A stretch of 7,022 nt of DNA from an uncultured bacterium (GTDB lineage Bacteria; Cyanobacteriota; Vampirovibrionia; Gastranaerophilales; Gastranaerophilaceae). This document shows, piece after piece, positions 1 through 5,287 of this stretch. The notes under the pieces are model-generated. The model was not told the origin of the DNA. It did no database searches and saw nothing but the letters and a program-made list of their open reading frames with translations. The number at the start of each line of letters is the position of its first letter. The stretch's first letter is position 1. The translations under genes were made by a program, and so were the position numbers. The DNA lies in NCBI GenBank assembly GCA_900555175.1, contig USJT01000053.1, positions 1-7,022 on the forward strand. Direction: 5' to 3'.

Positions 1-213
1 AAAAGTTCCAAGCAAAATATAACTTAAAGCAGTTTCACTATTTTGCCCCATTCCGCTAATAAATACATCCATAATCTGACCTGCATGCATTCCTGCAATT
101 TTTCCTGCAACAATCGCAGAAACCAACAAAGCCAACAAAACATTCACTCTGCACAAACATAAAACACAAAGCAAGATTACGGAAATAATTATAGGGTTAA
201 AAATAAATTCCAT
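1..213 (-). CDS. Na+/H+ antiporter family protein (YuiF-like), N-terminal part, truncated by window edge
   Basis: Translating the reverse strand from the ATG at 213 gives 71 uninterrupted codons to base 1, so the frame continues outside the window. The product begins MEFIFNPIIISVILLC and continues with RVNVLLALLVSAIVAGKIAG, then a G-M-G-Q stretch and ALSYILLGTF. This order (an NPxxI start, a first helix ending in RVNV, a second Gly/Ala-rich helix, then ALSYxLLGxF) is the N-terminal pattern of the Na+/H+ antiporter family that includes Bacillus YuiF, sometimes annotated as an amino-acid transporter. It would be an inner-membrane carrier; whether it moves sodium/protons or an amino acid cannot be told from this part. 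The start lies six bases after the thyX stop, and an AGG that overlaps that stop serves as a modest ribosome binding site, so it is probably translated from the thyX message. Family assignment is from memory of the pattern and the fragment is short. Confidence 0.72.
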   Translation of the reverse strand, partial: MEFIFNPIIISVILLCVLCLCRVNVLLALLVSAIVAGKIAGMHAGQIMDVFISGMGQNSETALSYILLGTF

Positions 214-219
214 AGAAAC

Positions 220-936
220 CTAAACACCTGCTTTTGCCAACAATTCCTCAAACTTAGGTTTTCTTCCGCAAGACTTATCTTCATCACAATATCCTAATCT
301 TTCACATTTCGGCACAAGATAAGGTTTTAACCATGGTTCTTCTTTAATCAATTCATCACACATCATTTTAACCATAGTCCTGATTTCATATTGAGCACGA
401 GTACAAAGTCTTAAATTTGCAACATGGATTAATTCTCTTAAATTCAAGCTAACCACAAGAGAACTTGCAGCAGCATTTGGAAGAACAAACCTTGCATCTT
501 CAGCAGGAATTCCAGCCTCAACAAATTCTTGATACTGTTCTGATATTTTGCTCATAAACTGAACAAATTTTTCTTTTAATTCAGGATTTTTCTCAATTGT
601 TGGAGGAATTATATAATCAAATTGTCCTTTTTCTTTTACATATCTTTGAGATTTTTGAGAAAAAGACATGTGTCTGTGTCTTACAAGCTGGTGTGTGCAA
701 GCACGAGAAACATTTGAAATTGCAAAACTAACCTGAATATGTTCAATAGTAGAATAATGACCTGAAGAAATAACTCTTTCTATTAATTTAAGCATTTTTT
801 CTTTATCATCAGTGCTGTTATAAATATTTATAGGCGAATCTGCACTGTAACATGTTCTACAAGCAGTATAAACAGTTTTTAGCATATTATCTGGTTTTGA
901 AATCAAATTTACAACAGGTTTGTTATTATTTTCCAT
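220..936 (-). CDS. thyX: FAD-dependent thymidylate synthase ThyX
   Basis: This enzyme makes dTMP from dUMP using methylenetetrahydrofolate and NADPH with FAD as hydride carrier, replacing the unrelated ThyA; it is a cytoplasmic homotetramer. The ThyX signature RHRx7S is present and complete (RHRHMSFSQKS, residues 86-96 counted from the start chosen here). It is preceded by GHYSTIEH, with the conserved His and Glu, and followed near the C-terminus by NLRELIH and LCTRAQYEIR, the usual substrate-contact region. Length, 238 residues, is normal for the family. Two in-frame ATGs exist, at 942 and 936. I chose 936 because GGAG at 948-945 sits 8 bases before it but only 2 bases before the 942 ATG; using 942 adds just Met-Cys. 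An extended -10 promoter lies just upstream. The downstream antiporter gene begins six bases after the TAG stop, suggesting co-transcription. Function is very secure; the exact start is less so. Confidence 0.96.
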   Translation of the reverse strand: MENNNKPVVNLISKPDNMLKTVYTACRTCYSADSPINIYNSTDDKEKMLKLIERVISSGHYSTIEHIQVSFAISNVSRACTHQLVRHRHMSFSQKSQRYVKEKGQFDYIIPPTIEKNPELKEKFVQFMSKISEQYQEFVEAGIPAEDARFVLPNAAASSLVVSLNLRELIHVANLRLCTRAQYEIRTMVKMMCDELIKEEPWLKPYLVPKCERLGYCDEDKSCGRKPKFEELLAKAGV

Positions 937-944
937 ACACATAT

Positions 945-948
945 CTCC
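945..948 (-). promoter_or_regulatory. thyX Shine-Dalgarno that decides the start
   Basis: On the reverse strand the order is ATGGAGAT-ATG-TGT-ATG-GAA. GGAG is 2 bases from the first thyX ATG (942) and 8 bases from the second (936). Only the second spacing is in the normal range, which favours translation from 936. Confidence 0.6.
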
Positions 949-968
949 ATAAAACTAACTATAAAACA

Positions 969-977
969 ATTATACCA
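969..977 (-). promoter_or_regulatory. Extended -10 promoter for thyX
   Basis: The reverse strand reads TGGTATAAT, a perfect TATAAT at 974-969 with the TGn extension at 977-975. No convincing -35 hexamer lies 16-18 bases upstream, because that space is filled by the right-hand part of the inverted repeat at 975-994. Transcription would start near 962, giving a leader of about 25 bases before the thyX start at 936. This is a motif match only. Confidence 0.5.
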
Positions 978-1000
978 CTCTTAAATAAGAGTGGCATAAT
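969..1000 (-). terminator. Hairpin between rpmE and thyX, probable rpmE terminator
   Basis: CCACTCTT at 975-982 pairs perfectly with AAGAGTGG at 987-994 around an AAAT loop. Beyond one A/C mismatch the stem extends through ATTAT (969-973) and ATAAT (996-1000). On the rpmE-reading strand the core hairpin is followed by TATAATTGTTTTATAG, which is U-rich but not a clean U run, so termination may be partial and thyX may get some read-through. The repeat touches the thyX -10 element, so an operator role is an alternative. Confidence 0.5.
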
Positions 1001-1055
1001 GTAAATATTTTCTAACAAATCACTTAGTAAGCTATCAAAAACAGTTATATCAAAC

Positions 1056-1259
1056 TTATTTTTTGTTACCATAACGTTTGTTGAATCTTTCAACTCTACC
1101 TTCAGAGTCAAGAATTTTTTGTTGACCTGTATAGAATGGGTGGCAGTGATTGCAAATTTCAACTGTAATATTATCGTTGATAGAACCTGTTTCAATTTCG
1201 TTACCGCAAACGCATTTGATAACAGTTTTCTTATAATCCGGATGAATTCCTTTTTTCAT
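1056..1259 (-). CDS. rpmE: 50S ribosomal protein L31, zinc-binding type
   Basis: The 67-residue product starts MKKGIHPDY and has the L31 layout throughout. KCVCGN holds Cys16 and Cys18, and [12 protein letters not shown] holds Cys36 and Cys39, giving the CxC plus CxxC zinc site of the C+ (type A) form. The protein ends with [10 protein letters not shown] and a basic tail. L31 binds the large subunit at the intersubunit bridge next to L5. The C+ form needs zinc, and in many bacteria a cysteine-free paralogue replaces it when zinc is scarce; no such paralogue is in this window. The ATG at 1259 has a strong AGAGG ribosome binding site 7 bases upstream, and a good promoter lies at 1306-1334. Downstream there is a hairpin and then thyX on the same strand. 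Length and start match the family, and there is no sign of damage. Confidence 0.97.
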   Translation of the reverse strand: MKKGIHPDYKKTVIKCVCGNEIETGSINDNITVEICNHCHPFYTGQQKILDSEGRVERFNKRYGNKK

Positions 1260-1305
1260 TTCTTAACCTCTTTCTTTTTCTCAAGATTCCAAACTTGATT
1301 ATTTT

Positions 1306-1334
1306 ATTATAATTCGACTAAATATATCATACAA
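1306..1334 (-). promoter_or_regulatory. Sigma70-like promoter of rpmE
   Basis: On the reverse strand a TTGTAT -35 (1334-1329) is separated by 17 bases from a perfect TATAAT -10 (1311-1306). Transcription would start near 1299, leaving a leader of about 40 bases before the rpmE ATG. A second, overlapping candidate (TTGCAC, 16 bases, TATGAT) lies slightly upstream. Motif match only. Confidence 0.6.
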
Positions 1335-1452
1335 CAGAAATAAAAAAGTGCAAGCTTTATAAAATCTCATGCATCTGTCCGATGTTAAATTTTCTTAATG
1401 TTGTCATAATAAAAAAGTTATCCGTTATTAGATTTTGTAAAGGTGATTATTA
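1335..1452. other. Intergenic space between divergent rpmE and the small open frame
   Basis: Nothing here reads as a tRNA, a riboswitch or a convincing terminator. It holds the upstream flank of the rpmE promoter and, on the plus strand, a possible extended -10 (TGTCATAAT, 1402-1410) that could serve the small frame at 1453 with a leader of about 36 bases. The stretch is strongly AT-rich. Confidence 0.4.
1402..1410 (+). promoter_or_regulatory. Possible extended -10 for the small open frame
   Basis: TGTCATAAT matches TGn plus a 5-of-6 -10 hexamer. No good -35 is seen at the right distance. In DNA this AT-rich such matches arise by chance, so this is tentative. Confidence 0.28.
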
Positions 1453-1617
1453 ATGAATCTGCACGAAAAATGTTTATTGAGATATTTACAAAACCCCGAT
1501 GAATTGGCTTATTCAACTGAAATTTTAAAAGTTAATAATTTTATATTAGAAAAGAAATTTGTTCTGGAAAATATTACAAATAGCCGTATCGCAAAGACTT
1601 TTACAATCGAACAATAA
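1453..1617 (+). CDS. Small hypothetical protein, 54 residues
   Basis: An open frame runs from ATG at 1453 to TAA at 1615-1617, starting MNLHEKCLLRYLQNPDELAY and ending KTFTIEQ. It has a very good ribosome binding site: AAAGGTG at 1439-1445 with 7 bases to the ATG. The product has no signal peptide or membrane segment. It is charged with regularly spaced Leu, Ile and Phe and is likely mostly helical, with a single Cys at position 7. I do not recognise a family. It ends 13 bases before the -35 of the next promoter, so it is probably a separate short transcript, although read-through into the cyclase gene is possible. No terminator follows it. The case for it being real is the ribosome binding site, the otherwise empty 360-base gap and plausible composition; chance cannot be excluded at this length. 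Confidence 0.5.
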   Translation: MNLHEKCLLRYLQNPDELAYSTEILKVNNFILEKKFVLENITNSRIAKTFTIEQ

Positions 1618-1630
1618 TCCAGTTTAAAAG

Positions 1631-1659
1631 TTGCCAAATATCCCGAACTCTATTATACT
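1631..1659 (+). promoter_or_regulatory. Sigma70-like promoter of the CHASE2-GGDEF gene
   Basis: TTGCCA (1631-1636), a 17-base spacer and TATACT (1654-1659) form a near-consensus promoter, each hexamer matching 5 of 6. Transcription would start near 1666, giving a leader of about 30 bases before the ATG at 1696. Confidence 0.65.
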
Positions 1660-1695
1660 GAGATATAGGTTATGAGTATAATAGATTAGAGAGTT

Positions 1696-3462
1696 ATGTT
1701 TAAAAAAATATCATATACAGTCGGTTTTATTCTGTTTACAATATTTGCATTTTTAATCTTCAAAAATGCTGATTTAAAAACATTTGTCGACACTATTGAA
1801 AACCGAACATTTGATTTAAGGCAAAGTATATTAATCAATCAAGGAGCCAAAAAAGCAAGCAGTGATATCGTAATTGTTGCAATAGATGATGCAACTTATG
1901 AATACATACTTGACACATACGGAGAATGGCCAATTCCGAGAGATACTTATGCAAATATTATTAACTACCTTGAACAACAAAGTCCTAAATCACTTGTATT
2001 TGACTTAATGTTTGTAAAATCCTTCAAGAGCAAAAATCAAGCTGATGAAGCTTTGGTTAATGCCTTTAAGAAGTATAATAACATTTTTACGTCAATGAAT
2101 TTTGACAACCAATCAGCAGATTTGCGAATCCCGCCAAATCTTCCCGATAACATAAGTATTAATATCGAAAACAATTCAAAAATAGATTTTAGTCAATTAA
2201 CATTTACCAACTGCAGACTTATACTTGAAGGGATTTTAAAAGCAACTAAAAATATCGGTATAATAAATGTTTCAAGATCTGATGACGGAATATTGAGAAA
2301 AATGCCTTTTGTTGTCAAATATAAGGACAAATATTATCCTCAATTAGCTTTAAGAGTAGGACTTAATTACCTTGGAGAAAACCAAAATTCTTTTGAAATA
2401 GACAAACACTCAAACTTTATAATCGGCGGTAAGAAAATTTATCTTGACGATGACGGTAGTGCAATCCTTAATTGGTACGGACCTGCAGGAACTTATACAT
2501 ATATTCCGATGTATCAGCTTATAAAAGCGGTAAATGGCGAAAAGACAGAGCTTGATTATGATTTTTCAAATAAGATTATATATTTTGGAACAACCGCAGC
2601 AAGCTTATTTGACATAAAAACCGTACCGACAGGGAAAATTTACCCAGGTGTAGAAGTTCAAGCAACTTATGTAAACAATATTATTGATAACAACTTTATC
2701 AGAAAAGTTAACAAAGGATATACAATAGCTCTAAGTATATTACTTGCGCTTTTAATCGCATCTGTTGTAACAAGAGTAAATTCTGCATTTGTAGCATCAA
2801 TGATATCTCTATCAACATATTTAATTTATATTATGATTGCATTCTATGCTATGAAATATGAAAATTTATGGCTTGAACTAATTTATCCGCTAATATTTTC
2901 AATCGCAGCATTTACGGTTGCATATATTGTAAAATACCTTGTAAAATCACGAGATTTTGAACAACAATACATTTTAGCGACAACTGATGGTTTAACAGAG
3001 CTTTATAACCACAGATATTTCCAAGAACAAATAAGAATGCAAGTTGAACAAGCAAAACGATACAGCAGCCATTTTTCACTTATCATTATAGATATTGATT
3101 TCTTCAAAAAGTTCAATGATACCTTTGGACACCAATCCGGAGATGCTGTACTAAGACAGGTTGCGCAAACTTTAAGGAAAAACGTTCGTGCAACAGATAT
3201 TGTCTGCCGATATGGTGGAGAAGAAATGAGTATAATTTTACCAAACACAAAAAAAGAAGAAGCATTTTCAACTGCACAAAAAATATGTAATCGTGTAGCA
3301 TCTAAAAAATTCAAATTAACAGGAGATAAAGAAACTCACGTAACAATAAGTCTTGGAGTTGCTACATTTCCATACGATGGAGATTCAGCCACTGCAATTA
3401 TTGAAGCTGCAGATAAAAGATTATACACAGCCAAAAATAATGGTAGAAATCAGGTTAAATAA
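1696..3462 (+). CDS. Membrane diguanylate cyclase with CHASE2 sensor domain
   Basis: This 588-residue protein should make cyclic di-GMP from two GTP in response to a signal sensed outside the inner membrane. A hydrophobic helix at about 8-22 is followed by a large exported CHASE2 domain (about 30-330), recognisable by DLRQ, then DIVIVAIDDATYEYI, WPIPRDTYANII and SLVFDLMF. Three membrane helices follow at about 342-358, 363-385 and 391-415, the usual CHASE2 arrangement. The GGDEF domain spans about 425-588: TDGLTELYNHRYF, the metal-binding DIDFFKKFND (Asp466), the active-site loop RYGGEEM (GGEEM at 507-511), and the C-terminal ISLGVA and ADKRLYTAKNNGRN motifs. An inhibitory site RATD (498-501) sits five residues before GGEEM, so product feedback is likely. 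The last loop residue is Met instead of the usual Phe or Leu, which is probably tolerated. The ribosome binding site is weak (GAGAG two bases before the ATG). There is no EAL domain, and the ligand is unknown. It has its own promoter and a terminator follows. Confidence 0.93.
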   Translation: MFKKISYTVGFILFTIFAFLIFKNADLKTFVDTIENRTFDLRQSILINQGAKKASSDIVIVAIDDATYEYILDTYGEWPIPRDTYANIINYLEQQSPKSLVFDLMFVKSFKSKNQADEALVNAFKKYNNIFTSMNFDNQSADLRIPPNLPDNISINIENNSKIDFSQLTFTNCRLILEGILKATKNIGIINVSRSDDGILRKMPFVVKYKDKYYPQLALRVGLNYLGENQNSFEIDKHSNFIIGGKKIYLDDDGSAILNWYGPAGTYTYIPMYQLIKAVNGEKTELDYDFSNKIIYFGTTAASLFDIKTVPTGKIYPGVEVQATYVNNIIDNNFIRKVNKGYTIALSILLALLIASVVTRVNSAFVASMISLSTYLIYIMIAFYAMKYENLWLELIYPLIFSIAAFTVAYIVKYLVKSRDFEQQYILATTDGLTELYNHRYFQEQIRMQVEQAKRYSSHFSLIIIDIDFFKKFNDTFGHQSGDAVLRQVAQTLRKNVRATDIVCRYGGEEMSIILPNTKKEEAFSTAQKICNRVASKKFKLTGDKETHVTISLGVATFPYDGDSATAIIEAADKRLYTAKNNGRNQVK

Positions 3463-3472
3463 AGATAAATAA

Positions 3473-3509
3473 AAAAAAGAAACCTTTTAAATAAAAAGGT
3501 TTCTTTTTT
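3473..3509. terminator. Bidirectional intrinsic terminator
   Basis: A perfect 16-bp stem pairs 3473-3488 with 3494-3509 around an AAATA loop. The core AGAAACC/GGTTTCT is flanked by A and T runs, so each strand has a stem followed by a U tract. It lies between the convergent cyclase gene (stop at 3462) and the exported-protein gene (stop at 3526) and should end both transcripts. Confidence 0.88.
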
Positions 3510-3525
3510 ATAAAAACTTTTTTTA

Positions 3526-4200
3526 TTAAATAACAGGAACATCAACAGGATCAACAAGAATTACGTTTATAGTCTCACCTTTTTTAAGATCAACTCCCTT
3601 ACCTTTTCTAATCATATCAGCAAAGAAATCATAAACGTAATAAGCACCTCCGCCTATTGCACCACCAACAGCGCCAACACCTGTCATAATTTGATCAGCA
3701 ACAATTACATCATCAAATACATCTCCGCCCCATTCTGTTGCAGTAGATGTAATGTCTTTAGTAACTTCCCAATTTTGTTTTAAAGCGTCTTTGTAACCGC
3801 GAGAAGATGTAATTCCGCCATCATAAGTTAAATCAGAACGGCCTACAACTGATAGAGTCAAAGGTAACTGTCTACCATTTGGAGTAACAACATGGTCAAA
3901 GTCTAAATATAAAACTGCACCTTTTGAAAATCTTTTTGCAGGTTCAATTCTTCTTATAGTACCTCTAACAACTGAGCCCATCGGCAAGATTACATCAGAA
4001 TCCGATGTTTGATCATTCATCATTATTGCAGAAAACTCTGTTCCTTCAGGGTTTACTGATGTTGATAAAGGAGTCATCATCTGTAACGCGAATTTTGTTC
4101 CTGCAGGAATTCTCTTCGTTTTTGCTCTACCGCTTAAGGGTTCTGCAGATACAGTCTGAACAAAAAGAAATAGTGATAATATTAAAGTTAAAAATTTCAT
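3526..4200 (-). CDS. Exported protein of unknown function with VirB10/TrbI-like beta domain
   Basis: The 224-residue product begins with a clear signal peptide (MKF, a Leu/Phe-rich core, then VSA before Glu20), so cleavage after Ala19 into the periplasm is expected; there is no lipobox Cys. Residues about 31-120 read IPAGTKFALQMMTPLST, then VILPMGSVVRGTI, then AVLYLDFDHVVTPNGR. This loosely resembles the beta-rich, PAGT/LPxGS-type domain seen in envelope proteins and in the VirB10/TrbI core, but the rest of a VirB10 is absent and no conjugation genes are nearby. A glycine-zipper-like patch (G176, G180, G184) with aromatic residues after it lies at 171-193 and may insert into or contact a membrane. 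The C-terminus (KKGETINVILVDP) looks like a closing beta strand. The ATG at 4200 has a strong AAGGAG site six bases upstream and its own promoter. I do not recognise a named gene; export is secure, function is not. Confidence 0.82.
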   Translation of the reverse strand: MKFLTLILSLFLFVQTVSAEPLSGRAKTKRIPAGTKFALQMMTPLSTSVNPEGTEFSAIMMNDQTSDSDVILPMGSVVRGTIRRIEPAKRFSKGAVLYLDFDHVVTPNGRQLPLTLSVVGRSDLTYDGGITSSRGYKDALKQNWEVTKDITSTATEWGGDVFDDVIVADQIMTGVGAVGGAIGGGAYYVYDFFADMIRKGKGVDLKKGETINVILVDPVDVPVI

Positions 4201-4224
4201 AATTCTCTCCTTATTTTACATTGT

Positions 4225-4253
4225 ATTTTATTAAATTTTATAAAAAAAAGCAA
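4225..4253 (-). promoter_or_regulatory. Promoter of the exported-protein gene
   Basis: On the reverse strand TTGCTT (4253-4248), a 17-base T/A-rich spacer and TAAAAT (4230-4225) precede the gene. Transcription would start near 4218, giving a short leader of about 18 bases that still contains the AAGGAG ribosome binding site. Confidence 0.55.
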
Positions 4254-4269
4254 TAGCAATGTTAAAAAC

Positions 4270-4298
4270 TTGCGAATAACAAAAGAGATTGATATTAT
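4270..4298 (+). promoter_or_regulatory. Promoter of the TPR gene, predicted to give a leaderless mRNA
   Basis: TTGCGA (4270-4275), a 17-base spacer and TATTAT (4293-4298) form a good sigma70-like promoter. Counting about seven bases from the -10 puts the transcription start at or next to the ATG at 4305. It is back to back with the promoter of the exported-protein gene, the two -35 elements being 16 bases apart. Confidence 0.55.
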
Positions 4299-4304
4299 AT
4301 TTAT

Positions 4305-5231
4305 ATGTCTAAAATTGATAAGGTTGAAGAATTACAAAACATATTAAAAGAGGATCAAACAAACTTTCAGGCAAGGAGAGAACTCGCTGTTCTTCTGCTC
4401 GATCTGGGGTATTCCGAAGAAGCAAAACAACATTTTTTGTATCTTTCAAAAATTTTCAATGATGACAGCGGAATTTTTTATAATCTCGGTATAACTTATG
4501 AAAAATTAAAAGATTTGGATAAAGCAGAAGAAGCTTACAAAAAAGCAATAGAAATATCACCTGATGAAGTTGATGCGTATTACAATCTCGGACTTGTTTA
4601 TATGGACAAGAAAGAATATGAAAAAGCCGTTGACTGCTTTGAAAATGTACTTGCAAAAGATAATAATGATTCAAATTCATATTTTTCAATAGGGCTTTGC
4701 TACTTTAAAGAAGGAAAACTTGACGGAGCAAAATATTATTTTCAAAGAACAATTGACTTGAATGACGAAGATATATATGCACATTTTTATATCGGAAATA
4801 TTTTAAAAGAAGAAGGAGATAATAAAGGAGCAAGAGAAAAATTCAATAAAGTTCTCTCACTCTCTCCTGATTATAGCTGGGCATATTTCAATTTGGCATC
4901 AATTGATTATGAAGAAGGAGATTTTAATTCCGCAACACAAAATCTTGAAAAAACTCTTGATCTAAACCCAAAAGATATAGATGCATATAAAATTTACGCC
5001 AAAATTCTAACCAAAAGCGGACAACTTGATAAAGCAGCTGTAATTATGGAAACTGCGATAGATAACTGCGGTGCAAACGGAGATTTATACTATATTTTAG
5101 CGCAAATTCAAAAACTTAGACACACCAATGACGAATATGTAAAATGTATGAATAATGCTCTAAAATTCAACAATAGCCTTTTTACAAGTGCTAAGCTTGT
5201 CAAAAAAGAGCTTGATAAATTTCTCTCATAA
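4305..5231 (+). CDS. Tetratricopeptide repeat protein, eight repeats
   Basis: The 308-residue product is almost entirely TPR units of 34 residues, at about 20-53, 55-88, 89-122, 123-156, 157-190, 191-224, 225-258 and a degenerate one at 259-292. The clearest are IFYNLGITYEKLKDLDKAEE, AYYNLGLVYMDKKEYEKAVD and AYFNLASIDYEEGDFNSATQ, each showing the W/Y-LG-Y-A-P pattern. There is no signal peptide or membrane helix, so it should be a cytoplasmic protein-binding scaffold; TPR sequence alone does not reveal the partner. The first 20 residues are a charged helix and the end (KKELDKFLS) is basic. The ATG at 4305 is the only sensible start, since no other Met occurs before residue 100. No ribosome binding site precedes it, and a promoter places the transcript start at this ATG. 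It lies 56 bases before proS on the same strand with no clear terminator between, so read-through into proS is possible. Confidence 0.92.
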   Translation: MSKIDKVEELQNILKEDQTNFQARRELAVLLLDLGYSEEAKQHFLYLSKIFNDDSGIFYNLGITYEKLKDLDKAEEAYKKAIEISPDEVDAYYNLGLVYMDKKEYEKAVDCFENVLAKDNNDSNSYFSIGLCYFKEGKLDGAKYYFQRTIDLNDEDIYAHFYIGNILKEEGDNKGAREKFNKVLSLSPDYSWAYFNLASIDYEEGDFNSATQNLEKTLDLNPKDIDAYKIYAKILTKSGQLDKAAVIMETAIDNCGANGDLYYILAQIQKLRHTNDEYVKCMNNALKFNNSLFTSAKLVKKELDKFLS

Positions 5232-5241
5232 AGCTTTTTTA

Positions 5242-5250
5242 TGCTAAAAT
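5242..5250 (+). promoter_or_regulatory. Extended -10 promoter for proS
   Basis: TGCTAAAAT is TGn plus a 5-of-6 -10 hexamer; no -35 is evident. Transcription would start near 5257, with a leader of about 31 bases containing GAGGA (5273-5277) ten bases before the proS ATG. Confidence 0.42.
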
Positions 5251-5287
5251 AAAACCATAAATAATAATAAATGAGGAATAAAATATT

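Noticed and set aside
959..1195. 78-codon open frame on the minus strand
   Set aside because: It overlaps most of rpmE in another frame, has no sensible domain content and no ribosome binding site of its own; rpmE is unmistakable.
1357..1407. Sixteen-codon minus-strand frame upstream of rpmE, considered as a leader peptide
   Set aside because: It lies upstream of the rpmE promoter, so it would not be on the rpmE transcript, and it has only a poor, distant ribosome binding site.
1335..1452. Riboswitch, T-box or small RNA in the rpmE upstream gap
   Set aside because: The stretch is mostly A/T with no conserved box or stable stem that I can recognise.
3003..3314. Minus-strand open frames of 103 and 62 codons inside the cyclase gene
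   Set aside because: They lie opposite the strongly conserved GGDEF coding sequence and their translations look like shadow sequence (Cys/Ser/Phe-rich, no pattern).
4005..4202. Plus-strand open frame opposite the exported-protein gene
   Set aside because: It is antisense to a well-supported signal-peptide gene, with no ribosome binding site and no recognisable motif.
4456..4689. Minus-strand open frame opposite the TPR gene
   Set aside because: It is antisense to regular TPR repeats; the His/Leu/Tyr-rich translation is typical of shadow reading.
4360..5180. DNA-level tandem repeat in the TPR gene
   Set aside because: Repetition is at the protein level (34-residue TPR units); the underlying bases differ too much to be a DNA repeat.
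5190..5241. Possible terminator between the TPR gene and proS (AGCTT/AAGCT near a T run)
   Set aside because: The arms are short, interrupted by unpaired bases and far apart; most of the repeat is explained by Lys/Leu codons at the end of the TPR gene.
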